Shown here in pieces: positions 38,780-47,763 of a stretch of DNA of 64,000 bases (the stretch's first letter is position 1; the number at the start of each line of letters is the position of its first letter). The position numbers and the translations under genes are program-made. Source of the stretch: Gemmata massiliana (GTDB taxonomy: Bacteria > Planctomycetota > Planctomycetia > Gemmatales > Gemmataceae); contig NZ_LR593886.1 of assembly GCF_901538265.1 (NCBI RefSeq), forward strand, positions 6,531,738 to 6,595,737, in the 5' to 3' direction. The notes below the pieces were generated by a model. That model was given only the letters and a program-made list of their open reading frames with translations, did not search any database and was not told where the DNA came from.

Positions 38780-40417
38780 ATGCGCTGGTGCTTCTTGTGC
38801 GGTTGGGTCGTGGCGCTGCTGTTCACCGCCGCGCCCGCGTGTCGTGGTGCGGAGCCGGCGCCGCGACCGAACGTCCTGCTCGTACTCGCCGACGACCTGG
38901 GGTACTCCGATCTGGGGTGCTACGGCGGGGAGATCGCGACACCGAACTTAGACGCGCTGGCCAAGAACGGGCTCCGTTTCCGCCAGTTCTACAACGGTAC
39001 CCGGTGCTGTCCGAGCCGGGCGAGCCTGCTCACCGGCCTGTACCCGCACCAGGCCGGCGTCGGAGACATGAACACGCAGACCGCGGCCCCCGGGTACCGC
39101 GGGTTCCCCCAACCGAACACCGTCACCATCGCCGAGGTGCTGAAATCGGCCGGGTACCACACGTCGATGGTCGGCAAGTGGCACCTGAGCGCCGGACCGA
39201 AGACCCCGCGCCCAACCGACCGCGGGTTCGACGAGTTCTACGGGATGATCGGTGGGTTCAACTCGTGCTTCCGGGAAGACCCGTTCTACACCCGCCTGCC
39301 CGCCGACCGGACCAAGCGCGTGTACCCGAAGGACGGGTTCTACAGCTCGGACGCATTCGGCGACTACGCGCTCGATTTCCTCGCCGAAGCGCGACGGCAG
39401 AAGAAGCCGTTCTTCCAGTATTTGGCGTTCAACGCCCCGCACCTCCCACTGCACGCGAAGCCCGAGGACATCAAAGCATATGCCGATGCGTACACGAAGG
39501 GGTGGGACAAGATACGCGAGGCGCGCTTGGCGAAGCAGATCGAACTCGGGCTGTTCCCCAAAGGCACCCCGCTGAGCCCGCGGTCCGGGTACCGGACCCG
39601 GCGCGACTTCGCCCAGAGCGGGGAGAACCCAGTCTGGGCCGCGCTCGACGCCGACCGTCAGGCGGACCTGGCCCGACGGATGGCGGTGTTCGCGGCGATG
39701 GTGGCGTGCATGGACCGCAACATCGGGCGCGTGGTGGACGACCTGAAGAAGAGCGGCGAACTCGACAACACGCTGATCCTGTTCCTGAGCGACAACGGCG
39801 CGTGCGCCGAGTGGGATCCGTTCGGGTTCGACGGGAGCAGCGGGCCGAAGAACACGCTGCACAAGGGCGACGCGCTGGCCGCGATGGGCGGGCCGGAAAC
39901 GTACCACAGCTACGGGAGCGGGTGGGCGAACGCCGGGAACGCCCCGTTCCGCCTGTACAAGCACTACTGCCACGAAGGGGGCATCCGCACCCCGTTCATC
40001 GCCCACTGGCCGAACGGGATCCGCGCGAGGGGCGAGTTCCGCGACCAGCCCGGCCACCTGATCGACGTGATGACGACGTGCGCGGACCTGAGCGGGGCAA
40101 AGTACCCGGCGACGGTCAGAAATACCGCGATCACCCCGATGGAAGGAACCAGCCTGGCCCCGGCGTTCGCGAACAAACCGCTCGAACGCGAACAACTGGC
40201 GTGGGAGCACGAACGGAGCCGGGCGATCCGCGTCGGGGATCTGAAACTGGTGGCGAAGGCCGGCGGCGCGTGGGAACTGTACGATTTGAAGGCCGACCCG
40301 GTAGAACTCACCGACCTGGCGCCGAAGGTCCCCGACAAGGTGAAGGAACTGGCGGCCAAGTGGGAAACTTGGGCGAAGCGGTGCCAGGTGCTGCCGTATC
40401 CGGAGGACAAGAAATGA
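38780..40417 (+). CDS. Sulfatase (arylsulfatase family), first of tandem pair
   Basis: A 545-aa secreted enzyme with signal peptide CFLCGWVVALLFTAAPACRG. The formylglycine site C76-C-P-S-R80 (TRCCPSRASLLTGLYPHQAG) and metal ligands D38/D39 (VLADDLGYSDLGCYGG) are present, as are GKWHLSAG and LFLSDNGACAEW, so it should hydrolyse sulfate esters with calcium once the Cys is oxidised. Planctomycetes carry many sulfatases used on algal and animal glycans; the specific substrate cannot be predicted. No formylglycine-generating or anaerobic maturase gene lies in the window. Its stop overlaps the start of the next gene (ATGA). A long alternative frame across the pair is a shadow. Confidence 0.95.
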   Translation: MRWCFLCGWVVALLFTAAPACRGAEPAPRPNVLLVLADDLGYSDLGCYGGEIATPNLDALAKNGLRFRQFYNGTRCCPSRASLLTGLYPHQAGVGDMNTQTAAPGYRGFPQPNTVTIAEVLKSAGYHTSMVGKWHLSAGPKTPRPTDRGFDEFYGMIGGFNSCFREDPFYTRLPADRTKRVYPKDGFYSSDAFGDYALDFLAEARRQKKPFFQYLAFNAPHLPLHAKPEDIKAYADAYTKGWDKIREARLAKQIELGLFPKGTPLSPRSGYRTRRDFAQSGENPVWAALDADRQADLARRMAVFAAMVACMDRNIGRVVDDLKKSGELDNTLILFLSDNGACAEWDPFGFDGSSGPKNTLHKGDALAAMGGPETYHSYGSGWANAGNAPFRLYKHYCHEGGIRTPFIAHWPNGIRARGEFRDQPGHLIDVMTTCADLSGAKYPATVRNTAITPMEGTSLAPAFANKPLEREQLAWEHERSRAIRVGDLKLVAKAGGAWELYDLKADPVELTDLAPKVPDKVKELAAKWETWAKRCQVLPYPEDKK

Positions 40418-42096
40418 ATCGGGCGCTCGTTCAAGCGCTGGGACTGGGGTTGTTACTCGGGCTCGCGCCTACAGCGACCGGGGCCGACAAGCCGAACGTC
40501 GTCGTCATCCTGTGCGACGACATGGGGTTCTCCGACCTCGGGTGCTACGGCGGGGAGATCGCCACCCCGAACCTGGACGCGCTGGCGGCGAACGGGGTGC
40601 GGTTCACGCAGTTCTACAACGCGGCCCGGTGCTGCCCCACGCGGGCCAGCCTGCTCACCGGCCTGTACCCGCACCAGGCCGGCATCGGGCACATGATGGA
40701 CGATAAGGGGAAGCCCGGTTACACGGGCAACCTGAACGCCGCGTGCCGCACCATCGCCGAAGTGCTGAAGCCGGCCGGGTACCGCAGCTACGCGGTCGGC
40801 AAGTGGCACGTCACCCGGTTCGCCGGGGCCGACGGGCCGAAAACGAACTGGCCTCTCTCGCGCGGATTCGACCGGTTCTACGGCACCATCCACGGGGCCG
40901 GGAGTTACTACGACCCGTCGTCCCTGGTCCGCGACACCACCATGATCTCCCCGTTCGCGGACAAAGAGTACACCCCGAAGACCTACTACTACACCGACGC
41001 CATCACCGACCACGCGGTACGGTTCGTCGGCGACCACGCCAAGGACCACGCCCGCGATCCGTTCTTCCTGTACGTCGCGTTCACCGCCGCCCACTGGCCG
41101 ATGCACGCGCTCCCCGAGGACATCGCCAAGTACAAGGGGAAGTACGCCACCGGGTACGAGCCGGTCCGAAAGGCCCGGTTCGAGAAAGCCGCGAAACTCG
41201 GGCTGATCGACCCCAAGCAACTGATGTGTCCCGGCGCCGAAGACTGGGACAAGGTCGCGGACAAGGCGTGGGAGTCGGCGGGCATGGAAGTGTACGCGGC
41301 GATGGTGGACCGTATGGACCAGGGCGTCGGCAAGTTGGTGGCCGAGCTGAAGCGGAACGGCCAGCTCGACAACACGCTCATCCTGTTCCTCCAAGACAAC
41401 GGCGGGTGCGCGGAACTTCAGGGGCGCACCGGGAACGCGAACCACCCGAACATCGCGCGCCCGGACAAGCCGACGTTCCCGGCGATGAAGCCGGAGGAGT
41501 TCGCGGCCGGCGGGAGTGTACCGAAGCAGACGCGCGACGGGTTCCCGGTGCGAATGGGACCGAAGGTGATGCCCGGCCCGGCGGACACGTATGTTGCCTA
41601 CGGGCGCGGGTGGGCGAACGTGAGCAACACCCCGTTCCGCGAGTACAAGCACTGGGTCCACGAGGGGGGAATCAGCACCCCGCTCATCGCCCACTGGCCG
41701 AGCGGGATCAGCGCGAAGGGGGAACTCCGCAAGCAGCCCGGGCACCTGATCGACATCGCGGCGACGTGTACGGACCTCGCCGGGGCGACGTACCCGAAGG
41801 ACGCCCCCGCGCTGGAGGGCAAGAGCCTGCGCCCGGCGTTCGCGGACAAGGCACTCGACCGCGAGGCGATCTACTGGGAACACGAAGGGAACCGAGCGGT
41901 GCGCGCCGGGGACTGGAAGCTGGTCGCCAAGCACGGCCGCGTGTGGGAACTGTACGACCTGGCCAAAGACCGGGTGGAGGCGAACGACCTGGCCGCGAAG
42001 GAGCCCGAGCGGGTGAAGGCGCTGGTCGCGAAGTACGAGGCCTACGCCAAGCGCACGAATGTCGAGCCGTGGCCCGTGGCCCCTGCGAAGAAATAA
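40414..42096 (+). CDS. Sulfatase (arylsulfatase family), second of tandem pair
   Basis: A 560-aa paralogue of the preceding gene, starting at ATG 40414 inside the overlapping ATGA with GGAGGA upstream. The signal peptide is ALGLGLLLGLAPTATGA. It has the catalytic site C73-C-P-T-R77 and D35/D36 (ILCDDMGFSDLGCYGG), plus GKWHVTRF, FTAAHWPMHALPED and LFLQDNGGCAEL. Shared motifs such as TGLYPHQAG and EGGI-TP-IAHWP-GI show that the two arose by tandem duplication and then diverged mostly in the middle. Expected location is periplasmic or extracellular. The overlap implies translational coupling and a matched amount of both enzymes. A 25-bp-stem terminator follows. Confidence 0.95.
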   Translation: MNRALVQALGLGLLLGLAPTATGADKPNVVVILCDDMGFSDLGCYGGEIATPNLDALAANGVRFTQFYNAARCCPTRASLLTGLYPHQAGIGHMMDDKGKPGYTGNLNAACRTIAEVLKPAGYRSYAVGKWHVTRFAGADGPKTNWPLSRGFDRFYGTIHGAGSYYDPSSLVRDTTMISPFADKEYTPKTYYYTDAITDHAVRFVGDHAKDHARDPFFLYVAFTAAHWPMHALPEDIAKYKGKYATGYEPVRKARFEKAAKLGLIDPKQLMCPGAEDWDKVADKAWESAGMEVYAAMVDRMDQGVGKLVAELKRNGQLDNTLILFLQDNGGCAELQGRTGNANHPNIARPDKPTFPAMKPEEFAAGGSVPKQTRDGFPVRMGPKVMPGPADTYVAYGRGWANVSNTPFREYKHWVHEGGISTPLIAHWPSGISAKGELRKQPGHLIDIAATCTDLAGATYPKDAPALEGKSLRPAFADKALDREAIYWEHEGNRAVRAGDWKLVAKHGRVWELYDLAKDRVEANDLAAKEPERVKALVAKYEAYAKRTNVEPWPVAPAKK

Positions 42097-42406
42097 CGGC
42101 CCCGGTTGACCGACAGAGTGAGAACGCAGCGGGTGCGCCGAAACCGAGCGACTTCGGATTCGGCGCACCCGCTGCGTTCTCACGATGATAAAGCCGCCGA
42201 ATCGAAACGAGTCGAACCGTTCCGCCGGCTCAGTCAGATGTGGACAAAAAGTGGTCCACGTGTTGCCGATGTCGCACTGGATGAGTACCTTTTTAGTTAT
42301 TGAGACTCGTTCTCATAAATTCCCATCGGCCAGCTCCGCAAGCCACGTAGCCTAGCCCCGCTACCGCCAGCAATGCGGCCCACCCCTGAACCCAAGGAGT
42401 GCCGCC
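42097..42406. other. Intergenic region with terminator and DUF1559 leader
   Basis: 310 bp. The first part is the long hairpin at 42118-42183; the rest presumably holds the promoter of the DUF1559 gene. No other structure was noticed. Confidence 0.4.
42118..42183 (+). terminator. Long hairpin terminator after the sulfatase pair
   Basis: Perfect 25-base arms (42118-42142 and 42159-42183, beginning GTGAGAACGCAGCGGGTGCG) with a 16-base loop. The stem is much longer than usual intrinsic terminators and lacks a T-run, so it may also act as an mRNA 3' stabiliser. Confidence 0.8.
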
Positions 42407-43312
42407 GTGCGTCGCCACGTCCGTACCGCATTTACGCTGATCGAACTGCTGGTGGTGATCGCGATTATTGCGATCCTCATTGGTTTGCTCCTCCCGGCCG
42501 TCCAGAAGGTGCGCGAGGCCGCGGCGCGCATGAAGTGCGCCAACAACCTCAAGCAAATGGGCCTCGCTCTGCACAGTTACCACGACGCGAACAACACCCT
42601 GCCCTACGCCTGGATCGACTGGGACGGGTGGTGGGCACCGGCGCTCAAGGCCACGCACGCCAACGTGGTCCTGCTCCCCTACCTGGAGCAGAGCAACGTG
42701 GAGCGGCTCTACGACCGCGGCGCCCGCTGGGACCAGGCCAACAACCCGGCCCTGGCGACGGCGATGCCCAAGGTCTACCAGTGCCCGTCGACGCCCGGCG
42801 CCGGGCAGACCGGCCCGAACGGGTTCCTCACGTCGGACTACAGCTACATCCGCAGCGCGTCGGACTGGTCCGCCCACCAGGGCAGCAAGCACGCCATGTT
42901 CGAGATGAACAGCTCCAAGAGGTTCGGCGACATCACCGACGGGCTGAGCAACACGATCATGGTGTACGAGTCGGCGGGCCGCACCGAGTCGTGGGTGTAC
43001 GGGAAGAAGACGGCCGCGCCCTCCTGGTGGGACGGCAACTACCGGGCCTGGACCGGGCACTTGAACTCCCAATGGTTCTACCCCGCTCATTTCACCCTCG
43101 ACCCCAGCGGCGGCGAACCGGCCGTGGAGTGGTTCGTGGGCTCCGCCATCATCAACACGCACAACTGGGGCGCGCCCTACTCGTTCCACACCGGCGGCGT
43201 GCAGATCACGCTCGGCGACGGGTCGGTCCGGTTCCTCCGCGAGAACGCGAACATCGACGCGATCAACGGGCTGACGTCGATCGACGGCGGCGAAGTGATC
43301 GGCGACTACTAG
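42407..43312 (+). CDS. DUF1559 pilin-like secreted protein
   Basis: A 301-aa protein starting at GTG 42407 with AAGGAGTG upstream. The leader MRRHVRTA precedes the processing site [10 protein letters not shown], followed by the pilin-like helix and [20 protein letters not shown]. The DUF1559 domain includes [43 protein letters not shown] and the C-terminal [18 protein letters not shown]. It is exported; the function of the family is unknown. A lipoprotein of the transthyretin-like type follows 109 bp later, a common DUF1559 partner in planctomycetes. Confidence 0.93.
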   Translation: MRRHVRTAFTLIELLVVIAIIAILIGLLLPAVQKVREAAARMKCANNLKQMGLALHSYHDANNTLPYAWIDWDGWWAPALKATHANVVLLPYLEQSNVERLYDRGARWDQANNPALATAMPKVYQCPSTPGAGQTGPNGFLTSDYSYIRSASDWSAHQGSKHAMFEMNSSKRFGDITDGLSNTIMVYESAGRTESWVYGKKTAAPSWWDGNYRAWTGHLNSQWFYPAHFTLDPSGGEPAVEWFVGSAIINTHNWGAPYSFHTGGVQITLGDGSVRFLRENANIDAINGLTSIDGGEVIGDY

Positions 43313-43421
43313 CCCACCAACACCGGCCCCTCGCGCGGATTCAATAAGCGCGACGGCTTCTCCCAAAAGCAAGCGCGCGTTCGGGGGAACGTGCGCCCGG
43401 GCACATTCGCAAGGAACTGAG

Positions 43422-43925
43422 ATGACAACGCGACACGCGATCGCACTCGCGGTCCTGGCGACCAGTTTGGCGCTCGCCGGGTGCCGCGACGGTTGGAAGG
43501 CAAAAACGTACCCGGCCGCGGGCCGCGTGACGGTCAACGGGGTAGCCCCGGAGGGCGCCCGCGTCCACCTGCACCCGCTCGGCGAGAAGGTCGACCAGCG
43601 GAACTCCAGACCCTGGGCGGTCGTGCAGAAGGACGGGACGTTCACGCTCTCCACCTACGAGAAGGGCGACGGCGCGCCGCCCGGGAACTACAAGGTCACG
43701 CTGCGCTGGCCGTTCGAGCCGGACAAGCCCGACCTCGGGGACCGCTTGGGCTTCGCCTTCACGGAAGCCGAAGCGTCCCAGTGGCAGGTCACGATCAAGG
43801 ACGGGGACAACCAGCTCGCGCCGATCGAGGTCACGGGAGCGGCCGTGGCGAAGGAGCGCCCCGGGAAATCCGCGCGCTCGGCAGGTGGAGCGCCGGGCGC
43901 TGAGAAGGGCAAGGCCGGCCACTGA
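43422..43925 (+). CDS. Transthyretin-like lipoprotein
   Basis: A 167-aa lipoprotein: signal peptide AIALAVLATSLALAGC with the lipobox LAGC21. The mature part is a carboxypeptidase-regulatory/transthyretin-like sandwich (AAGRVTVNGVAPEGARVHLH, VQKDGTFTLSTYEKGDGAPP, GNYKVTLRWP), ending in a flexible Ala/Gly/Lys tail. Such small lipoproteins regularly follow DUF1559 genes in planctomycetes, so joint function at the envelope is likely but unproven. A hairpin with one mismatch (43373-43381 with 43388-43396) lies in the gap before it and could attenuate transcription between the two. Confidence 0.85.
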   Translation: MTTRHAIALAVLATSLALAGCRDGWKAKTYPAAGRVTVNGVAPEGARVHLHPLGEKVDQRNSRPWAVVQKDGTFTLSTYEKGDGAPPGNYKVTLRWPFEPDKPDLGDRLGFAFTEAEASQWQVTIKDGDNQLAPIEVTGAAVAKERPGKSARSAGGAPGAEKGKAGH

Positions 43926-43973
43926 TCCGGCACACGGCTCAATCGAAACGTCTCCGAACCGAACACCGGGTGG

Positions 43974-45158
43974 GTGATGGCGGTCAAGCTCCGGAAAGTC
44001 TGGGTCGCGGTCCACCTCTGGATCGGGCTACTGATCGGCCCGCTGTTCGTACTCATCGGGCTGACCGGCAGCCTGTTGGTGTTCGACCACGCGCTCGACG
44101 AGCAGCTCAACCCCGGGCTACTGCTGACCGAGGGTTCGGGCACCCGCCGACCGGTAGCCGACGTGATCGCCGCGGCCGAGCGGTCGCACCCGGAGGGCGG
44201 GACGGCCGCGGCGGTGAGCCGGCCGCGTGTGGAGAACGGGGTCTGGACGGTCTGGTTCCCGGGCGGAACGGCCGACGCGCCGGTGTTCACCCAGGTTCTC
44301 GTCGACCCGTACACGACCGAGGTGCGAGGGCGGCGGGCGTGGGGCGAGTACACGATGTCGATCGCGTACAAGCTGCACTTCCAACTGCTCACCGGCCGGA
44401 CCGGGCAGACGGTCGTCGGGGTGGGCGGGTTCCTGCTCGCCGCGTCGGTCTGTTCCGGGGTGCTGCTCTGGTGGCCGCTGTGGAGAGCGAGTTGGCGGGC
44501 CGCGTTCGCTGTGCGCAGCGGCCGGCGCCGGGTGTACGACCTGCACAAGCTGATCGGGATCGCGAGCGCGGCGTTCCTGCTCGTGATCGCGTTCACCGGG
44601 ATATACATGACGTTCCCGGAGACGAGCAAGTCGGTAGTGACCGCGATCGCCACCCCCACCGAGGAACCCAAGGATCTCAAGTCGACTACGAGTTCCACGG
44701 CCCAGTCGATCACACCCGACCGCGCCGTAGAGATCGCGAAAGAACAGATTCCCGGAGCCGAGTTCGACCACCTGCACCCGCCGCAAGGGACCGATGGCGT
44801 GTACGAAGTCGCGCTCCGTCAGCCCGGGGAGCCGACGCGGTCGTTCGGGCGAACGCAGGTGTGGATCGACGCCCGGACGGGGGAAGTTCTCGTCGTCCGG
44901 AACCCGCACGACGGCACCGCGGCCGATGCGTTCATGGCGTGGCAGTTCCCGCTGCACAACGGGGAGGCGTTCGGGCTGGTGGGTCGCTGGGTGGTGTTCG
45001 CCGCCGGCCTCGCCCCGGCAGCCCTGTACGTCACCGGGTTTCTGTTGTGGCGCCGGAAGCGGCGGAGCCAGCGGGAGCACCCGGCCGAAGCGACAACCTC
45101 CCCTTCCCCACCAGCGGATACAACCGCGACGGCCGCGCTTTCAGGAACATCGGCGTGA
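43974..45158 (+). CDS. PepSY-associated transmembrane protein
   Basis: A 394-aa membrane protein of the PepSY_TM (PiuB-like) family. TM1 is VAVHLWIGLLIGPLFVLIGL, followed by a periplasmic part with VLVDPYTTEVRG. Further helices are VVGVGGFLLAASVCSGVLLWWP, LIGIASAAFLLVIAFTGIYM and WVVFAAGLAPAALYVTGFLLW. A PepSY-like segment lies at about 240-310 (SITPDRAVEIAKEQIPGAEF, TQVWIDARTGEVLVV). Conserved membrane His residues (VHLW, DLHKLIG) suggest haem or metal relation; family members are often iron-regulated or associated with siderophore uptake. The start is either GTG 43974 or the adjacent ATG 43977. No iron-uptake neighbour is visible. Confidence 0.88.
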   Translation: MMAVKLRKVWVAVHLWIGLLIGPLFVLIGLTGSLLVFDHALDEQLNPGLLLTEGSGTRRPVADVIAAAERSHPEGGTAAAVSRPRVENGVWTVWFPGGTADAPVFTQVLVDPYTTEVRGRRAWGEYTMSIAYKLHFQLLTGRTGQTVVGVGGFLLAASVCSGVLLWWPLWRASWRAAFAVRSGRRRVYDLHKLIGIASAAFLLVIAFTGIYMTFPETSKSVVTAIATPTEEPKDLKSTTSSTAQSITPDRAVEIAKEQIPGAEFDHLHPPQGTDGVYEVALRQPGEPTRSFGRTQVWIDARTGEVLVVRNPHDGTAADAFMAWQFPLHNGEAFGLVGRWVVFAAGLAPAALYVTGFLLWRRKRRSQREHPAEATTSPSPPADTTATAALSGTSA

Positions 45159-45246
45159 TGGGAAGCCAATCAATCGCTGGCTGGATGATAGCCGGTCGGT
45201 CACGTCTCACATCACTCCCCTCGGGCGGGAGCGACACTGACACGCT

Positions 45247-45298
45247 TGCACCGGGCGCTGCGCCCGGGCATGCTGGAGGTAATTCCCGAGGGCGCCCG
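45247..45298 (+). repeat. Upstream block shared with the MTEAEW gene at 6614
   Basis: 52 bp resembling 6564-6613 and abutting the same ATGACCGAAGCGGA start; it includes TGCACCG-GCGC, CATGCTGG-GG and CGAGGG-GCCCG. Confidence 0.55.
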
Positions 45299-46018
45299 AT
45301 GACCGAAGCGGAGTGGTTGCAAACCAGACGGTTCCGAGCTGCGATCCAGGTGTTCGTCGCTCCGCCCGCGGCTTCGGGAGTGCTCGGACGGGTTCGCGGG
45401 TGGCTTAGAACTCCTCGTCCCGCGCCCCGCAGTGCGTCCAAGCGCCAGATGCTCTTGGCACTGGCCGGGATCGGACGGCGTTTGTGGGCCGCAACCGGCC
45501 ACGGGAACGAGGCCGGGCACCGGGAGTGGATCGAGCGCTGCGAACGGTTCGCGGACGGGTGCCCGACGCCCGAGGATCAAACCATATTGGGTCCGCCCTA
45601 CGGCCCGGGCGCCGCGATCCACGCGGAGTACCTGTTCTACCCGGCCGCGCTCCGCGCCCCGTTCCCCCTGGCAGCGGTGCAGCGAATCGTGGCCGAACTC
45701 GCGCCCACGCTCCCGGCCCTAACAAGATTAATTAACGACTACTTCCCAGAGGAATCACCGCGCGGTTGCGACGCGCTCCGCGAGATCTTCGGCAACCCGT
45801 TCCGCCCGGTGACATTCTCCCCGAGTTGGCTCACCCCCACCGTTCTCACACTCGCATCCCAGATGTACGAGTCGCGTGACTTCGGCGCGATGCCCATTCT
45901 GGGCGACGCGCTCCAGGACGCGGGGTGCGACAATGCCGACGTGCTGGATCACTGCCGCAGTGACGGCCCGCACGTGCGCGGGTGCTGGGTCGTGGACCAA
46001 GTGCTCGGGAAGGAGTGA
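45299..46018 (+). CDS. MTEAEW-family uncharacterised protein, copy 2
   Basis: A 239-aa protein with the same start (MTEAEWLQ) and the same C-terminal ~74 residues (NPFRPVTFSPSWLT, ASQMYESRDFGAMPILGDAL, GPHVRGCWVVD, LGKE) as the copies at 6614 and 48227. The region between is largely unrelated: the CACCR motif is lost, and a Pro/Arg-rich stretch (VRGWLRTPRPAPRSASKRQM) and a different helical middle replace it. A longer frame upstream is a shadow of the PepSY gene. Unusual conservation of both ends with a swapped middle suggests recombination or gene conversion among copies. No signal peptide; function unknown. Confidence 0.75.
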   Translation: MTEAEWLQTRRFRAAIQVFVAPPAASGVLGRVRGWLRTPRPAPRSASKRQMLLALAGIGRRLWAATGHGNEAGHREWIERCERFADGCPTPEDQTILGPPYGPGAAIHAEYLFYPAALRAPFPLAAVQRIVAELAPTLPALTRLINDYFPEESPRGCDALREIFGNPFRPVTFSPSWLTPTVLTLASQMYESRDFGAMPILGDALQDAGCDNADVLDHCRSDGPHVRGCWVVDQVLGKE

Positions 46019-46057
46019 GGGCGATTACGGACAGTGTGGAAGCATCCTGCACCAATT

Positions 46058-46708
46058 TCAGCGCCGACGCAGCCGGATGATTCCCAGCGCGCTGAAGCCG
46101 AGCGCGGCGAGCGCGAGTGTGCCCGGTTCGGGGGTGGCGGAGGCGACCGAGACGTCGGCCACGACCATCGCCCCGGACGCGGTCACCTCGGTGTCGAAGT
46201 GGACGCGGTAGCGGTTCCCGCCGATGGTCCGTTCCTGGTTGGCGTTGCTGTCGATCAGCAGGCTGAGCTGGTACGCGGAGAGCATCGGGTCGCCGGTGAG
46301 ATCCCCGGTCCCGGTCACCCAGAAGTGCCCCTGTGCCCCGGACGCGGCGTCCGTGATGGTCAAGTCGGCCAGAACCTGGTCCGAGAGTACACCGGACGCC
46401 ATACGCCTGCCGGTGTCGTGCCACTGCGTCCAGACCGTGCCGTCGAGCAGCCCTCCGAGTTCGAGCCGGGCCGCGCCAGTGTGCGCGCCGGACCCGTTGA
46501 CGGTCCCCACCTCCCCAACGACCTCCCCGTAACGAAGACCGGTGGGCGACGTCGCGTCGGGCCGGGCCGTCGGGCCGTAGTCGTAGGCGCCCGACTTGTT
46601 CCCCGTGACGGTCCCGGTGTAGTTCCAACTGATCGGCCCCGCGGACGCAATCAGCGGGGAGAGCGTCAGGGCGGTCGCAACGAACACGGGGCGGAAAAGC
46701 TGGTGCAT
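46058..46708 (-). CDS. PEP-CTERM sorted secreted protein
   Basis: A 216-aa protein. ATG 46708 (MHQLFRPVFVATALTLSPLIASAG) gives a signal peptide. The body is a beta-rich domain (WNYTGTVTGNKSGAYDYGP, SAYQLSLLIDSNANQERTIG). The last ~27 residues are a PEP-CTERM signal: ATPEPGTLALAALGFSALGI followed by IRLRRR, i.e. PEP motif, hydrophobic helix and basic end. Such proteins are sorted by an exosortase and linked to exopolysaccharide matrix; no exosortase gene lies here. It is convergent with the MTEAEW copy 2. Confidence 0.88.
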   Translation of the reverse strand: MHQLFRPVFVATALTLSPLIASAGPISWNYTGTVTGNKSGAYDYGPTARPDATSPTGLRYGEVVGEVGTVNGSGAHTGAARLELGGLLDGTVWTQWHDTGRRMASGVLSDQVLADLTITDAASGAQGHFWVTGTGDLTGDPMLSAYQLSLLIDSNANQERTIGGNRYRVHFDTEVTASGAMVVADVSVASATPEPGTLALAALGFSALGIIRLRRR

Positions 46709-46866
46709 CGAGGCGGTCCTTCGCGTTGACACGGTCGGCGTGCGCGAGAAGGTAACGCATGCGCCGCGAAAGACACAAGCCCTCTCATAAACCCGACAGG
46801 CCGTTTAGTTCTCGCGGGTGGCAGTCGGCCGCGCCCCGCGGCCCGTTGCACTCATTTTGTCGGTGC

Positions 46867-47763
46867 TTACCAATCGCCTAAAACCTCACCCCCGGCAGGT
46901 GACACCGTGCCCCAGAACGTCACCGTTTCGATATTCACCTGAACCATGCGCACGCTGCCGTCGGCCAGCGCCACAAGCAGACCGCTCGGGAACAGTGCTT
47001 GCGGAACGCGGTAGTCGCAATCCATCAACTGCGGGAGCACCTGAAACGTTTTGACGGTCAGTTCGCCGCGCTTCGAGACACCGGGCGGTACCGCGTCCGC
47101 CATTGTGTCGTCCGCAAACGTATTCGCGTGCGAAGGGACGTCGGGAAGGGTCCAGCACGGCACCTGTTGACCGCCGCTTGGAGGCACAAACGTATAACAG
47201 GTCGGATTCGACATCCACCAAGTGAACGGCGTCCGGCCGCAGCGTGCGTAGTGCGTGGTGATGGCGATCGTCTGCGACGTGCCGTCCGGGAGCGACGCCG
47301 TCAGCGTCGCACCGCGTCGGAAAACTTGCTGATTGAAAGCGTAACTCGTATCCCCCGCCGGTTCGGTGTCGCCACCGAAGCCTCCGAGTGTTGTGCTGGG
47401 CACCCCGTGAGAGGTTGAAAAGCTCGGATCGACTTCACTCCGAACCTGGGAGGGGCGCCACGGCGGCCCGCCGAGCGCCGTCGGCGGGGTGCCGAAATCC
47501 CCCATTTCCAGATACGGGAAAAGTGACTGGAACAGTGATTCCCCGGTCGACGGCGCGACCGCTTGTGCGTTCGGAAGTTGCCCGTCGTGCGCATCAGCAA
47601 ACGAGTGGCAAGCCAGCGCGAACTGACGGAGCTTGTTCCCCTCCCGCATTCGGGACGCGGCTTGTCGCACTTTTTGCACCGCCGGCAGCAGGAGGCCGAT
47701 CAATATCGCGATGATTGCAATAACGACGATGACTTCAATCAGCGTAAAGCCACTGCGTTTCAT
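46867..47763 (-). CDS. DUF1559 pilin-like protein, divergent member
   Basis: A 298-aa protein. AGGAGG lies six bases before ATG 47763 (three before ATG 47766), so the shorter MKRSG start is preferred over the longer frame to 47997. The processing site is [10 protein letters not shown] and the helix is typical, but the usual [12 protein letters not shown] is replaced by [20 protein letters not shown]. The middle has [13 protein letters not shown] and [14 protein letters not shown], and the end is [17 protein letters not shown] and GGEVLGDW. It is an exported member of the family with an altered first domain; function unknown. Confidence 0.88.
   Translation of the reverse strand: MKRSGFTLIEVIVVIAIIAILIGLLLPAVQKVRQAASRMREGNKLRQFALACHSFADAHDGQLPNAQAVAPSTGESLFQSLFPYLEMGDFGTPPTALGGPPWRPSQVRSEVDPSFSTSHGVPSTTLGGFGGDTEPAGDTSYAFNQQVFRRGATLTASLPDGTSQTIAITTHYARCGRTPFTWWMSNPTCYTFVPPSGGQQVPCWTLPDVPSHANTFADDTMADAVPPGVSKRGELTVKTFQVLPQLMDCDYRVPQALFPSGLLVALADGSVRMVQVNIETVTFWGTVSPAGGEVLGDW

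Noticed and set aside
38770..40413. Upstream half of a continuous 1108-codon frame running across both sulfatases
   Set aside because: Only its second half (from ATG 40414) is a real sulfatase; the first half is an out-of-frame shadow of the first sulfatase.
43970..45298. Upstream half of a 682-codon frame ending in the MTEAEW gene
   Set aside because: It is a shadow of the PepSY gene; the family start MTEAEW at 45299 defines the real gene.
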